NCBI GenBank assembly: GCA_937899905.1
Contig: CALCCF010000079.1
Coordinates: 1-64,000 of the forward strand
Origin: an uncultured Phycisphaeraceae bacterium
GTDB lineage: Bacteria > Planctomycetota > Phycisphaerae > Phycisphaerales > UBA1924
Direction: 5' to 3'
DNA: 64,000 nt
The notes beneath the pieces are model-generated. The model did no database searches. It was given only the letters and a program-made list of their open reading frames with translations, and was not told the DNA's origin. Positions within the stretch are counted from its first letter, which is position 1. The number at the start of each line of letters is the position of its first letter. Position numbers and translations under genes: made by a program. Below are positions 8,338 to 18,042 of the stretch, piece by piece.

Positions 8338-9779
8338 CAGCGGGTCGCCTCCACATCGATGCTGATCGTTCCGAGCGTGGACGCGAGGCCGGCCCATAGG
8401 TCGTTGGCACTCGAGCCATCGGAGACCGAGAGCACGATCTGGGCGGCGTGGCGGGCGCGGCGGCGCTGCGTTGCATCGAGATCGATCCAGCGCAACCCGC
8501 CATCGCTCTCTATCAGGGCCTGCGTCCAGACGTGGTAGATGAACGCGGGCTCGGTGCCGGGGCCGCCGGGCTCGTAGGTCAGGCCGGCGACCAGCCGCGA
8601 CGGGATGCCCCCGGCCCGCAGCATGGCGGCCAGGAGCGCGGCGTGCTCGGTGCAATCGCCCTCCCGGCTGCGCGCGGTCTCGGCGGCGGTGCCCAGGGCG
8701 ACATCAAGGGTCTTTCGGCTGATGAAGCGGTGCACGAAGCCACGCATGGCCTCGGCTCGGAGGCCATCGCTGGCACGAGCGGGAAGCGATCGCGTCGCCC
8801 GATCGGTTAGCTCGGCGACCATTGCGTCGTCGGACTCCAACAAATCCGTCGATGCGAGGAGTTCGGCAGTCTCGTCCGCGGTGAGTTCGACCACCGGCCC
8901 GGGACGGTCCAGATCGATCACGAAGCGCACGGCTTGCGCGTCCGCACGCTCGGCGACTTGCGGACCCGTGGAGACTACCGGGATCTCGTCGTTGCCGCGG
9001 ATCACGAAGAAGGCGGTCCGGATGCGCTCGTGCCCCCTGATGGCTCTCGATGACTCCACGCGTGTTGCATCGATGAGATCGGGCGGCCGCGACAACGCTC
9101 GGCGCGCGTTGGTCTCGTCGCTCAGGACGATCTCTTGCGTCACGGCACCGATCGCCGTCACCGCACGCACGAGATTGCCCTCGGCGTCGAGCCACTCTTG
9201 GACGACACGGTCTTCGTCGCCGCGGCGGGTCTCGAAGCGGACCACCTCGATCGGCTTTCCGATGATCTCGATGCTCGATGTGCCGACGCGCGTACGGCGG
9301 GTTGGCACGGGGTCGAGCCCGCTCAAGGGATCGACAACCTGCGTGTCGATGGTCTCGTCGCCGGCTGCCATGCGCTCAGAGAGGTGCCGCCGCTCGGCGT
9401 CGGGGCCGATCGCGATGCCGTCGGGCGCGGGCTCGATCGTTTGGCCACCCTGGCGCTCGACCGTTACGCTCCGGCCGTTGAATCGCCAGCTCGTCTCCTC
9501 ATCGCGATCGCCCTCGATGCGGCGGCGCATGCTGTGCGGGGCGCCGTGGTCGAACTCGACGACCTCGCTCTCGAATGCCGTCACGACGATGGATCCCTGC
9601 CGCCCCACCGCCACGCGCATGGTCGTGATCGTGGTGATGAAGCCGCCGGCTTCTCGACGCTCGATGCTCATCCAGCCGGCTGGCTGGTCCTGGAGTTTGA
9701 CGACATACCAGCGCGTGTCCGCGGTTGCGACGGTCGCGAACGCCAGAACGAGGCCCACCATGGCCAGAACGCGTTGCAT
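8337..9779 (-). CDS. Exported transglutaminase-like protein
   Basis: Encodes 480 residues with an N-terminal signal peptide (MQRVLAMVGLVLAFATVATA). A GTG one codon upstream (9782) is an equally possible start. The C-terminal third carries a transglutaminase-like (papain-fold) core: Cys near 376 in REGDCTEHAALLAAMLRAGG, His near 416 in FIYHVWTQ and Asp near 431 in WIDLDAT, giving a complete Cys-His-Asp triad. The long N-terminal part is beta-rich and not recognised. Such proteins in planctomycetes act outside the cytoplasm as cysteine proteases or amidases; the substrate is not evident. It is the first gene of a two-gene unit with nnrD, and its start is only 14 bases from that of divergent tatD. 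Confidence 0.82.
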   Translation of the reverse strand: MQRVLAMVGLVLAFATVATADTRWYVVKLQDQPAGWMSIERREAGGFITTITTMRVAVGRQGSIVVTAFESEVVEFDHGAPHSMRRRIEGDRDEETSWRFNGRSVTVERQGGQTIEPAPDGIAIGPDAERRHLSERMAAGDETIDTQVVDPLSGLDPVPTRRTRVGTSSIEIIGKPIEVVRFETRRGDEDRVVQEWLDAEGNLVRAVTAIGAVTQEIVLSDETNARRALSRPPDLIDATRVESSRAIRGHERIRTAFFVIRGNDEIPVVSTGPQVAERADAQAVRFVIDLDRPGPVVELTADETAELLASTDLLESDDAMVAELTDRATRSLPARASDGLRAEAMRGFVHRFISRKTLDVALGTAAETARSREGDCTEHAALLAAMLRAGGIPSRLVAGLTYEPGGPGTEPAFIYHVWTQALIESDGGLRWIDLDATQRRRARHAAQIVLSVSDGSSANDLWAGLASTLGTISIDVEATR

Positions 9780-9793
9780 CACTCATCGTAGTG

Positions 9794-10654
9794 ATGTTCG
9801 CCGGGGGCCGGCGGGGTGTACGGTTGCCCGTGATCGACACCCACTGCCACCTGACGTTCCCGCAGTTCGAGGGCCGCGTGGCCGAGGAGCTGGCCGAGGC
9901 CGGCCGCCACGGCGTGCGAGGCTGCATCACGATCAGCACGACGCCCATGAACGCGCTCGAATGCCTGCGTCTGGCGACGAGCTTCCCGAACGTGTGGAGC
10001 AGTGCTGGCGTGCATCCTCTGTATGCCGACCAGGGGCCGTTCGATCTGACGCCAGTCCGCACGGCGATCGCGCACGAGCGCTGCGTGGCCTGGGGAGAGA
10101 TGGGCCTGGACAACCACTACGCCGAGCCGCCGCGCGCGATGCAGGAGCCGGTGCTGATGCAGCAGCTTGCGCTGATCCGCGAGATCGACGCGCCGAAGAA
10201 GGGTAAGGCCCAGCCCGGCGCGAACAAGCCGATCGTGATCCACTGTCGTGAAGCGTTTGACGACCTCATCCCGATCCTGCGCGAAGCTGGCATCGCCGGC
10301 GAACGTTTCGTGTTCCATTGCTTCACGGCCGGGCCAGTCGAAGCGAAGCAGGTGCTGGACTTCGGTGCGATGATCAGCTTTACCGGCGTCGCGACATACA
10401 AGAACGCGAAAGAGGTCATGGAAGCCGCGGTTCTGACGCCGGCCGATCGGCTGATGGTCGAGACCGATGCGCCCTACCTGAGCCCGCAGCCGGTGCGTGG
10501 GCAGCGGCCGTGCCGGCCGTGGATGGTCTCGCTCACGGCGAAGCTCATCGCCGATGCGCGGGGCCAATCGATCGAAGACTTCGAACGCACGACCGATGCG
10601 AACGCCGCGCGCTTCTTCGGGATCGATCCAAGCATCGATCCGGGCCTCTCTTGA
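9794..10654 (+). CDS. tatD: TatD family metal-dependent DNase
   Basis: Encodes 286 residues from the ATG at 9794; TTG 9824 and GTG 9830 are alternative starts nearer the conserved region. Metal ligands of the TatD barrel are visible: DTHCHL (H17 and H19), GEMGLD, VIHCRE, FHCFTAG and ETDAPYLSPQP. TatD proteins are 3'-5' exonucleases or DNases of the amidohydrolase superfamily acting in the cytoplasm. A short Lys/Gly/Ala-rich insertion (PKKGKAQPGANK) interrupts the middle and is not a usual family feature. Divergent from the transglutaminase gene; the 216 bases after its stop show no obvious gene or terminator. Confidence 0.92.
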   Translation: MFAGGRRGVRLPVIDTHCHLTFPQFEGRVAEELAEAGRHGVRGCITISTTPMNALECLRLATSFPNVWSSAGVHPLYADQGPFDLTPVRTAIAHERCVAWGEMGLDNHYAEPPRAMQEPVLMQQLALIREIDAPKKGKAQPGANKPIVIHCREAFDDLIPILREAGIAGERFVFHCFTAGPVEAKQVLDFGAMISFTGVATYKNAKEVMEAAVLTPADRLMVETDAPYLSPQPVRGQRPCRPWMVSLTAKLIADARGQSIEDFERTTDANAARFFGIDPSIDPGLS

Positions 10655-10870
10655 GGTCGCGGTTGACGCGGGCCCCAGCCGATCCCAACGCACAAGGTCC
10701 CGAAGTCCGCGCAAATCGCAACTCGTCACGGGGACTCACAGCCCATGCCTTGAGAAGACGATCTCGCAGACGTACGAGCAAGATTGGAGCCCCAGGGCTT
10801 TCCCTCGGCGCACGCGCCCGCAGCGAAGCAGGGATAGGGAGTACTACCGAATCATTGTGAATGGCGGACT

Positions 10871-13800
10871 ATGCGTGCCTTGACACCCCTGCCGCTCACG
10901 GCTAGGTATTTTGATTCCGTCGTGGGCCTGCCGTTGACCGATCCCGCCGACACATCTCGTCCGACCCGTTCCTCTGATGCCACAACTGGCACCGAAGCCG
11001 GCGCATGGTCCAATGGAGAGGCCGGGAGCGACAACCAAGACCACGGCTTGCCCGAAGGCTCCATCGAGCCGGCGCCCACGAGCGATCCCAGCCCGACGCG
11101 CACGCCGACGCACGCGCCAACGCCGGGTAATCGGGGTGTGAGTGGCACGAGCGAACACGCGCTCGCGAGCCCATCCCAGTCGCTCGGCCGCGTGCCTTGC
11201 GTCGTTGGCATCGGGGCCTCGGCCGGTGGGTTGGCACCGCTGGAAGACTTTTTTGCAAGCCTGCCCGAACGCTCCGGCGTGGCCTTTGTCGTCGTCCAGC
11301 ACCTGAGCCCGGACTTCAAGAGCCTCATGAAGGAGTTGCTCAGCCGGCACACGAACATGGCCGTGCATCGGGTCGAGGGTGACACTCCGGTCTCTCCAGA
11401 CACGGTGTACCTCATCCCGCCCGGGCAGAACATGCGCATCGAGGGCGGGGTGCTCAAGCTCGAGGCGCAGGACCGCTCACCGGGCCATCATCCGCTGCTG
11501 CCCATCGACCGGTTCTTCGAGGCCCTGGCGAACGACCTGGGCGATCGAGCCGTGGCAATCGTGCTCTCGGGCACCGGCAGCGACGGCACGCAGGGCATCC
11601 GTCGCATCGGCGAGACCGGGGGCCTTGTGCTGGTACAGGACCCCGAAACGGCCGAATTCGACGGCATGCCGCGCTCGGCCATCGCCACCGAGCAGGCCCA
11701 CTTCGTGCAGCCGCCCGACCAGTTGGCCCGCACGATCTATGAGTACGCCCTGCGGCTGGATGTCGCTGGGCAGGGCACCATCGCCGACGGGCCGCTGGCC
11801 GGCGAGCACGCGCCCAACCAGTTGGCCGGGCAGATCGAACAGGTCATCGGGCTTTTGCGCACTCCGGGGGGGATGGACTTCGCGTGCTACAAGTCCGGTA
11901 CGTTGGCCCGCCGCATCCAGCGGCGGATGCTGATCGCCGGTCACGAGGACTTTGACCAGTACGTCCGCGTGCTTGCGGAAGACTCCGGCGAACGCACGGC
12001 CCTGCGCAACGACCTGCTCATTGGCGTCACGGCCTTCTTCCGTGACCCACACGCGTGGGCCGCGCTCGAGCGGCACGCGCTGCCGCGGTTGGTTGCCGAG
12101 GCACACGGCCCGCTGCGCGTCTGGGTTACCGCGTGCTCAACGGGCGAAGAGGTCTACACCCTGGCCATGCTGCTGACCGAGGAGATGGAGCGCCAGGGCA
12201 AGCGACCACAGTTCAAGATCTTCGCAACCGATGTGGACGCGCGTGCCATCGAGCGGGCGTCCGCGGGCGTGTACCCTGCGCCGATTGCAGCGGACGTGGG
12301 CGAGGAGCGTCTCGCTCGGTACTTTGTTCCAGCGGCCGGGGGCTTTCGAGTGAATCGCGAGCTGCGCGGGCACGCGATCTTTTCGACGCACAACCTGACC
12401 ACGGACGCGCCGTTTACCCGGCTCGATCTGGTCACCTGCCGCAACGTACTGATCTACATGCAGCACGAGCTGCAGATGAGGCTGCTCGCCTCGTTGCACT
12501 TCGGGCTCCGCCATCGCGGCGTGCTGCTCCTGGGGTCGGCCGAGAGTACCGGCGATCTCGAGAACGAGTTCGAGGTGGTTGATGGGCGTTGGAAGATCTA
12601 CGCGAAGAAGCACGACGTGGTGCTGCCCGTCCGCCGACGCCAGCCCGCCGGCGATCCGATGGACTCGCTGCGTCGGCGCGTTGGCCTCGGTGATACGACG
12701 ACGCAGCGACGCAACACCATGGTGCTTAGCGAGGCCCACAGGCTCCTTCTCAAGCACATGGGCGGCATGTGTCTGACGCTGGGCGATGGCTTGGAGTTGA
12801 TGCACGCGTTCGGCCAGACCACGACCTACCTGCGCGTGCCCGAGGGTGGCGTGCAGACCGACGTTTCGACCATGCTCCTGAAAGACCTGGTGCTGCCGCT
12901 ACGAACGGCGACGCACCGGGCCGAGTCGACTGGGGAACCGATCGCGATTTCGGCCCTGTCGGTCGACACCGGCACCGCGGAACAGCCCGAACGAACCTTG
13001 ATAGACCTGACGGTCGAGCGTGTCTCGGCGACCAACCTGCACCCGGCGTTCTACCTGGCGCTCATCACCCCACACCGCGCGCAGATCGCCGTACCCGACG
13101 AGGACGGCGGGTTCGACGTGGACAAGGCCATGGCCGACCGCATCTCGGGCTTGGAAACCGAGTTGCAGCGGTCTCGCGAGAACCTGCAAGCGACCATCGA
13201 AGAGTTGGAGACGACAAACGAGGAGCAGCAGGCCTCGAACGAAGAGCTTGTGGCCGCCAACGAGGAACTGCAGTCCACGAACGAGGAGTTGCATTCGGTC
13301 AATGAGGAGTTGTATACGGTCAACGCCGAGTATCAGGCCAAGAACCTGGAACTGGCCGAGGTGTACGCCGACCTCGAGAACCTGCTGCGCTCGACCGACG
13401 TTGGCGTGCTCTTCCTCGACCAAGAACTTGTGGTCCGCTCATTCACGCCCAGGTTCGCCCGGTATCTGCCGATCCGCGAAGCGGACGTGGGCCGGCCCAT
13501 TAGCGAGTTGGCCGTGCGGATCGGAGACATAGATCTGGCCGAGTTGGCGCGGGCTGCCGCGAGTGACGGCGTGGATCAGGCCGACGGCGGTGAACGCGTG
13601 GCCATCGGCGAGGACGGCACGCGCTTGCAGGTGAAGGTGTTGCCCTACCTGCGCCGCAGCGGAACCGATCAGGGGCTGGTAGTCACACTGGTTGACGTCA
13701 CCGAGCTCTCGCGCGCCACCGAGGACGCGAACCAGGCGCGGCAACTGGTCGAGCGCATCTATCGGCACTCGCCGGCGATGCTCCAATCGATCGATGCCGA

Positions 13801-15235
13801 AGGCCGACTCATCCGCGTCAGTAAGGCTTGGTGCGAGACGCTGGGCTACACCGAAGAAGATGTGATTGGTAGGCCGAGCGTCGACTTCCTGACGCCCGCG
13901 TCTCGCGAGTACGCGCTACGCGAGGTGCTGCCCAGGTTCCAGGAAACCGGCCACTGCGAGAACGTCCGCTACCAGATGGTCAAGAAGGACGGCGGCATCA
14001 TTGATGTCCTGCTCACCGCCAACGTCGAGATCGATGACCACGGCGAGTTGCATGAGACCGCGGCGATGTTGGTGGATGTGACCGAGGCCGAGCGGATCGA
14101 GCGCGAATCGGTGCGTATCCGCCGCGGGATGGAGCAGGCGATGCCGGCCTACGCCCGTGTCGGTGCTGACGGCCTATACGAGGACGTGAACGACGCCCAC
14201 TGTGCGCTGATCGGTCACCCAAGGGATGCGCTCATCGGTACGTCCTGGTTGGACATCATCGACGAGGACGACCACGACCGGATGGCCGAAGCCCTGGCCC
14301 TGCTGGAGCAGCAAGATACGGCAGATATCGACGTGTACGTCCGCCGTCCCGACGGCTCGACGATCTGCAAGCGCGAAGTTCTGGTTGCCATCCGCGATGC
14401 ATCGGGAGCGTGCGTCGGGCACCACCGCTTCGCGCGAGACATCACCGAGCAGAAGCGCCTCGAGCAGGATCTGACGCGGGCGAACCGAGAGCTCGAACGC
14501 AAGAATCGTGAGATGGAAGAGTTCGTGTACACCATCAGCCACGACCTCAAGTCACCACTGGTCACGATTTCGGGGCTGGTGGGCTTCATCCGCAAGTTGC
14601 TGGCGAACGGCGAGCACAATCGGGTGCCCGATCTTGCCCTGAGCGTCGAGGAGACGACGCTTCGGATGCGTGAGAAGATCGAGGACCTGCTCGAGTTGAG
14701 CCGTCTTGGCCGCAGCGAAGCCCAGCAGGAACGTGTGGATTTGCGGGAGGTCGTGCTCAGCGTGCTGCACGAGCACCGCAACTCTCTCGAACGGATGGGC
14801 GCCGACATCTCGGTGGACGAACTGCCAACCGTCGTGGGCGATCCACGAAAGCTCGCCCGTGTCTTCGACAACTTGGTTATCAATGCCATGAAGCACGCGC
14901 AGCCGGCGGGGACGCTGCAACTCACCATCGAGCCCATCGGGCGGCCCGCGTGCGATGCGGGCGAAGTCGGCGTGCGCGTGCGCGACAACGGCGTTGGCGT
15001 GGATTCCAGCCACCAAGAACGGATCTTCGAGCTCTTTTCTCGGGGCAAGACCAACGCCGAGGGAGCTGGCATCGGTCTTGCGTTGGTCCGGCGGGTCATG
15101 GATCTGCACGGCGGGCGAGTTTGGACCGAACCTGCCGATGTAAATGGTGGCGACCGTGCACATGCGCCGGGGGCGTCGTTCTGCGTCGCCTTCCCGTGCC
15201 CGCCGCCCAGCGACTCGCACCGGGTGAATCCGTAG
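10871..15235 (+). CDS. CheB-CheR-PAS-histidine kinase hybrid sensor
   Basis: Encodes 1454 residues. Order: a low-complexity Pro/Thr/Ser N-terminus (1-105); a CheB methylesterase domain (about 108-290) with the catalytic triad S117 (GIGASAGG), H144 (VVQHLSPDF) and D238 ([11 protein letters not shown]); a CheR methyltransferase domain (about 320-590) with [16 protein letters not shown] and TCRNVLIYM; a Glu/Asn-rich coiled coil (about 756-830); three PAS-like regions (about 835-945, 960-1075, 1080-1195); a HisKA domain with phospho-acceptor H1224 in [10 protein letters not shown]; and HATPase ([35 protein letters not shown]). It probably senses a cue through PAS domains and drives the two receiver proteins encoded directly downstream. 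No membrane segment is seen, so it is cytoplasmic. The N-terminus start is uncertain because the first 105 residues are unconserved. Confidence 0.93.
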   Translation: MRALTPLPLTARYFDSVVGLPLTDPADTSRPTRSSDATTGTEAGAWSNGEAGSDNQDHGLPEGSIEPAPTSDPSPTRTPTHAPTPGNRGVSGTSEHALASPSQSLGRVPCVVGIGASAGGLAPLEDFFASLPERSGVAFVVVQHLSPDFKSLMKELLSRHTNMAVHRVEGDTPVSPDTVYLIPPGQNMRIEGGVLKLEAQDRSPGHHPLLPIDRFFEALANDLGDRAVAIVLSGTGSDGTQGIRRIGETGGLVLVQDPETAEFDGMPRSAIATEQAHFVQPPDQLARTIYEYALRLDVAGQGTIADGPLAGEHAPNQLAGQIEQVIGLLRTPGGMDFACYKSGTLARRIQRRMLIAGHEDFDQYVRVLAEDSGERTALRNDLLIGVTAFFRDPHAWAALERHALPRLVAEAHGPLRVWVTACSTGEEVYTLAMLLTEEMERQGKRPQFKIFATDVDARAIERASAGVYPAPIAADVGEERLARYFVPAAGGFRVNRELRGHAIFSTHNLTTDAPFTRLDLVTCRNVLIYMQHELQMRLLASLHFGLRHRGVLLLGSAESTGDLENEFEVVDGRWKIYAKKHDVVLPVRRRQPAGDPMDSLRRRVGLGDTTTQRRNTMVLSEAHRLLLKHMGGMCLTLGDGLELMHAFGQTTTYLRVPEGGVQTDVSTMLLKDLVLPLRTATHRAESTGEPIAISALSVDTGTAEQPERTLIDLTVERVSATNLHPAFYLALITPHRAQIAVPDEDGGFDVDKAMADRISGLETELQRSRENLQATIEELETTNEEQQASNEELVAANEELQSTNEELHSVNEELYTVNAEYQAKNLELAEVYADLENLLRSTDVGVLFLDQELVVRSFTPRFARYLPIREADVGRPISELAVRIGDIDLAELARAAASDGVDQADGGERVAIGEDGTRLQVKVLPYLRRSGTDQGLVVTLVDVTELSRATEDANQARQLVERIYRHSPAMLQSIDAEGRLIRVSKAWCETLGYTEEDVIGRPSVDFLTPASREYALREVLPRFQETGHCENVRYQMVKKDGGIIDVLLTANVEIDDHGELHETAAMLVDVTEAERIERESVRIRRGMEQAMPAYARVGADGLYEDVNDAHCALIGHPRDALIGTSWLDIIDEDDHDRMAEALALLEQQDTADIDVYVRRPDGSTICKREVLVAIRDASGACVGHHRFARDITEQKRLEQDLTRANRELERKNREMEEFVYTISHDLKSPLVTISGLVGFIRKLLANGEHNRVPDLALSVEETTLRMREKIEDLLELSRLGRSEAQQERVDLREVVLSVLHEHRNSLERMGADISVDELPTVVGDPRKLARVFDNLVINAMKHAQPAGTLQLTIEPIGRPACDAGEVGVRVRDNGVGVDSSHQERIFELFSRGKTNAEGAGIGLALVRRVMDLHGGRVWTEPADVNGGDRAHAPGASFCVAFPCPPPSDSHRVNP

Positions 15236-15304
15236 ATACCGGCCGGCTTGTTCGCCATGCACAGCGATTCGATACCACCATGATTCCACACGCAGAGAGA
15301 CTCA

Positions 15305-15802
15305 ATGCCAGAGCGTCAACAGCCCATCGGAGCGTCTGTCTCGGTACAGGGAGATTCCCAGGAAGTCGCGTCTGGAACGCACCGAGCCCACCGGGAGAGC
15401 GCGCCGGTACGCGTTCTCCTCGTTGAGGACAACGATGCTCACGCGTTGCTCATCGAAGCTGCGATCGGCCAGAGTGACGACTGCATCATCGATCGCTTTG
15501 TTACCGCAGAGGCAGCCGCAAACGCGGTGCAGGGTTTCGATGCCTACGACCTCATGATCCTGGATGTCGCGCTGCCCGGCGACAAGGGCATCGAATTTGC
15601 TCGCAGGATCCGCGAGAATGCCGCTTGGTCAGGGATTCCCATTGTAATCTTCAGTTCGTCCGAGAGTGCGGCGGATCACCGGTCGGCTCTCGATGCGGGC
15701 GCCAACAGCTACGTCGTGAAGCCGTTGGGATACGAGGCCTTTGAATCGACCGTGAAAGATATCGTTGCATATTGGACGCGGCTTCAGTATACTCCGCGTT
15801 AG
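15305..15802 (+). CDS. Stand-alone response regulator receiver
   Basis: Encodes 165 residues: about 33 unstructured N-terminal residues, then a single receiver domain. Acidic pocket E41-D42, phospho-acceptor D87 in LMILDVALPGDKG, the switch Ser cluster at 117-119 and K139 in YVVKPLG are all present. There is no output domain, so it resembles Rcp1/CheY-type shuttles used by bacteriophytochrome and CheB-CheR hybrid kinases. It begins 69 bases after the kinase and is followed one base later by the ANTAR regulator, so the three genes are probably one operon. A partner role for the adjacent kinase is inferred from position. Confidence 0.88.
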   Translation: MPERQQPIGASVSVQGDSQEVASGTHRAHRESAPVRVLLVEDNDAHALLIEAAIGQSDDCIIDRFVTAEAAANAVQGFDAYDLMILDVALPGDKGIEFARRIRENAAWSGIPIVIFSSSESAADHRSALDAGANSYVVKPLGYEAFESTVKDIVAYWTRLQYTPR

Positions 15803-15803
15803 C

Positions 15804-16505
15804 GTGATTGAAGATCGCTCAGATCGTGTCCAAAATGGCTTCGCTTCTCCTGCGGGTCCTGACGTAACTGCCGACGCCGCCGCTGATGGCTCGGGATTCT
15901 CGAAACTCAAGGTCGCGATCGCCGACGACCGTAGCAGCGACCTTGATCGCGCAACCGCGGCAGTCGAGGCCGCGGGGTACGAGGTCGTGGTGCGGTGTTC
16001 CAGCGGCGACGCGTTCTCATTCGCCTGTCAAGAAGCCGAGGTCGACGTCGCGCTGCTCGACATCTGCATGCCCGACGTGGACGGCATCCGACTGTCCGTC
16101 GAACTCATTGAAGAACAACGCGTCCCGTCGGTTATTATGTCGGCGCAGTTCGACCCGGTGTACCTTGAGCACGCGCAGGAAGCGGGCGTGTTCGGCTACC
16201 TCACCAAGCCGGTGCAGGCTTCGCAGGTGCAGGTGTCGCTGTATCTCGCGCACCGTCACTTCCAACTCTGGAAGCCGGGCGAGGACATCCAGGGCTCGGT
16301 CGACGCGCGCCGACGCGCGCGACGCATCATCCGGGACGCCGTGCGCTTGATCTCCGACAGCGAGAAGTGCGGCATTGAAGAGGCACACGAGCGGCTCGAG
16401 CACTATGCGCGAGAGAGCTGCGACACCAAGCGCGAAGCCGCCGAGTATGTCGCGGGCTATTTGGACAAGGCGGCGGCCAGGGCTCGAAGCGCCGGCGACG
16501 CGTAG
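15804..16505 (+). CDS. Receiver-ANTAR response regulator (putative transcription antiterminator)
   Basis: Encodes 233 residues from the GTG at 15804, one base after the previous stop; an upstream TTG at 15765 would overlap that gene. The receiver domain (about 35-150) has D41-D42, phospho-acceptor D86 in ALLDICMPDVDG, S113 and K135 in GYLTKPV. The C-terminal three-helix region (about 155-225, RARRIIRDAVRLIS ... GIEEAHERLEHYAR ... TKREAAEYVAGYL) fits an ANTAR RNA-binding domain, which in other bacteria dimerises on phosphorylation and binds paired hexaloop hairpins to prevent termination. The ANTAR match is by pattern and less certain than the receiver. Confidence 0.82.
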   Translation: MIEDRSDRVQNGFASPAGPDVTADAAADGSGFSKLKVAIADDRSSDLDRATAAVEAAGYEVVVRCSSGDAFSFACQEAEVDVALLDICMPDVDGIRLSVELIEEQRVPSVIMSAQFDPVYLEHAQEAGVFGYLTKPVQASQVQVSLYLAHRHFQLWKPGEDIQGSVDARRRARRIIRDAVRLISDSEKCGIEEAHERLEHYARESCDTKREAAEYVAGYLDKAAARARSAGDA

Positions 16506-16705
16506 CGGCGAGCGGTCCGGCCAGAATCGCGACGCGATCGGCGGACCACCCTTGCAACTTCGCAGGCCCGATTGCACGATCCGCGCTCGGCTAGTTCGGG
16601 CACCTCGTCCAAGCAGTCCAGCCACCAGAAGTTCACCCCGCGAACACAGTCCTCGGGGGTCACGCCGGGCCGCATCCCGTACACCGTGAACCGTCGCCGG
16701 AGCAT
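16457..16705 (-). CDS. Possible small or decayed gene, unrecognised
   Basis: An 82-codon frame starts at an ATG and overlaps the 3' end of the ANTAR gene by 49 bases. Its first 40-45 codons have a natural composition (TVYGMRPGVTPEDCVRGVNF, then WWLDCLDEVPELAERGSC) and third positions that are nearly all G or C, as in neighbouring genes. After that, the sequence turns into Arg/Ala-rich residues typical of a non-coding frame. This looks like either a very small gene or a truncated or frameshifted remnant. No family is recognised. Confidence 0.3.
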   Translation of the reverse strand: MLRRRFTVYGMRPGVTPEDCVRGVNFWWLDCLDEVPELAERGSCNRACEVARVVRRSRRDSGRTARRYASPALRALAAALSK

Positions 16706-16772
16706 CGCCCGCCTTCGGTGACGCCGGTGATCCCCCTTGCCACGCCGCCACAGCCGATCCGCGGCCGCGAAG

Positions 16773-16821
16773 GTCCGGATACGGGTTGAATTTGGGGTTA
16801 GCGGGCGACCGGTATCCGGAC
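16773..16821. repeat. Inverted repeat between convergent genes
   Basis: GTCCGGATAC (16773-16782) and GTATCCGGAC (16812-16821) are perfect 10-base arms around a 29-base loop. It lies 15 bases beyond the stop of the minus-strand membrane protein gene. The remaining part of the 331-base gap 16506-16836 shows only the small frame noted at 16457-16705. It may act as a terminator, but there is no long T run on either strand. Confidence 0.45.
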
Positions 16822-16836
16822 TTTGGACTGTCAGGA

Positions 16837-17862
16837 CTACGGGCTCGGAACCGCCGGCAGCTCGTACACGTCGGCGTCCCCACCACTCACCACACCATCA
16901 ACCTCGACCCACGTGTCCGGCCGCGCGAAGCTGGCGCGCCATTGGAGGGCGTTGTCGAGGCGCTGCACGAGGGTGTCGCGGGTGTCGGCGTCGAACAGGA
17001 CAATGCCCGACGGCGTGCGCGCGGTCTCTTCCGGCGCAGCCAACTCCCTCGCCAGCCGCTCGAGCAGGGCCTGGGCGCCGGCGCTCTTGAGCGGGGCCGC
17101 GCGGTCGATGGCGTAGCGCACGGCCTCGTCGTCGCCCGCAGCCAGCCCGGCGTCGGCGATGGCCTCGAGCACGTCCATGGGCGGGGGCACGAAGCCCTGC
17201 CGCATCTCGGGCGTGCCGGTGTCCAGGAACTGGAGCTCGCTGATCGCCCATGTGGCGGTCCGCAAGCCCGGAGTGGGACCCGTCGACGGGTTGACCGATC
17301 GATCGTGCGTCATGCCGGCGTGGCGCATGATGCGTTCGAACTCGGCGTCGTCCACCTCGGTCCGCTCGCGCAGGCGCGCCTCCATCCGCGAGCTGGGCCA
17401 TGAATCGACCCAGCGCGTGCCACCAGCGCGCTTGGTGAGCTCCTGCATCTGGCGTGCGTGCTGCACCAGGGTGAGCAGCCGCTCGGGCGGCGTCGCCAGC
17501 ACGCGCTCGTACCACGCGCGGGCGGCGTGGCCGTATTGGTGGTGCCACAGCAGCCGCTCCCAGCGATCGTCGCTGTACATGTAGTCGGGGTTGGGCACGG
17601 GCCCGGTCTGCAGGTGCGCCGCGGGCCCACCGAAGCGCAGCTGGTCGGGGTACGGCTCTGCCTGTTCGAGCAGGAACGCCAGCACCGGACGCGGCGTCAT
17701 CTCCGTCCAGTGGTCGGCCAGCAGCGAGCGGATGGCCAGGCCCGCCCCGGCCACGAACACGACGACGGCCAGGATGCGGGCGGGCCGGCGACTGGTCAGC
17801 GGGTTGACGCAGATCGCGGCGCCGGCCAGCAGCACGCCCGTGATGACACCGGTGAGGACCAT
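16837..17862 (-). CDS. Two-helix membrane protein of unknown function
   Basis: Encodes 341 residues from the ATG at 17862; upstream in-frame codons (ATG at 17940 and earlier) are Arg/Pro-rich and look non-coding. Two hydrophobic segments at the start (VLTGVITGVLLAGAAICV, ILAVVVFVAGAGLAI) are followed by about 290 soluble residues with Trp/Tyr-rich stretches such as WERLLWHHQYGHAARAWYE and a helical region resembling irregular TPR-like helices. No catalytic motif is recognised. The soluble part may be periplasmic. It is divergent from the lipoprotein gene at 18043. Confidence 0.75.
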   Translation of the reverse strand: MVLTGVITGVLLAGAAICVNPLTSRRPARILAVVVFVAGAGLAIRSLLADHWTEMTPRPVLAFLLEQAEPYPDQLRFGGPAAHLQTGPVPNPDYMYSDDRWERLLWHHQYGHAARAWYERVLATPPERLLTLVQHARQMQELTKRAGGTRWVDSWPSSRMEARLRERTEVDDAEFERIMRHAGMTHDRSVNPSTGPTPGLRTATWAISELQFLDTGTPEMRQGFVPPPMDVLEAIADAGLAAGDDEAVRYAIDRAAPLKSAGAQALLERLARELAAPEETARTPSGIVLFDADTRDTLVQRLDNALQWRASFARPDTWVEVDGVVSGGDADVYELPAVPSP

Positions 17863-18042
17863 ACAGAATCGTTGGCGCGCGGACCGAGGATCTCCGCAGG
17901 CGTTTACGCCGACCAAACGAGTACCCCCCGGTTGTATCATGGGATGGATCGAACGCGCGGAACCGCCAGGCTCAGGCCAACCTGAGAAGCGGTAGAACCG
18001 CAGACTGGGCCGGGAATCCCAGGGGACGAGGGAGGAGCGCAG

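Noticed and set aside
8338-8655. N-terminal extension of the nnrD reading frame
   Set aside because: The extra residues are Arg/Pro-rich, overlap the transglutaminase gene in another frame and lack similarity to the YjeF family; the ATG at 8337 is coupled to the previous stop.
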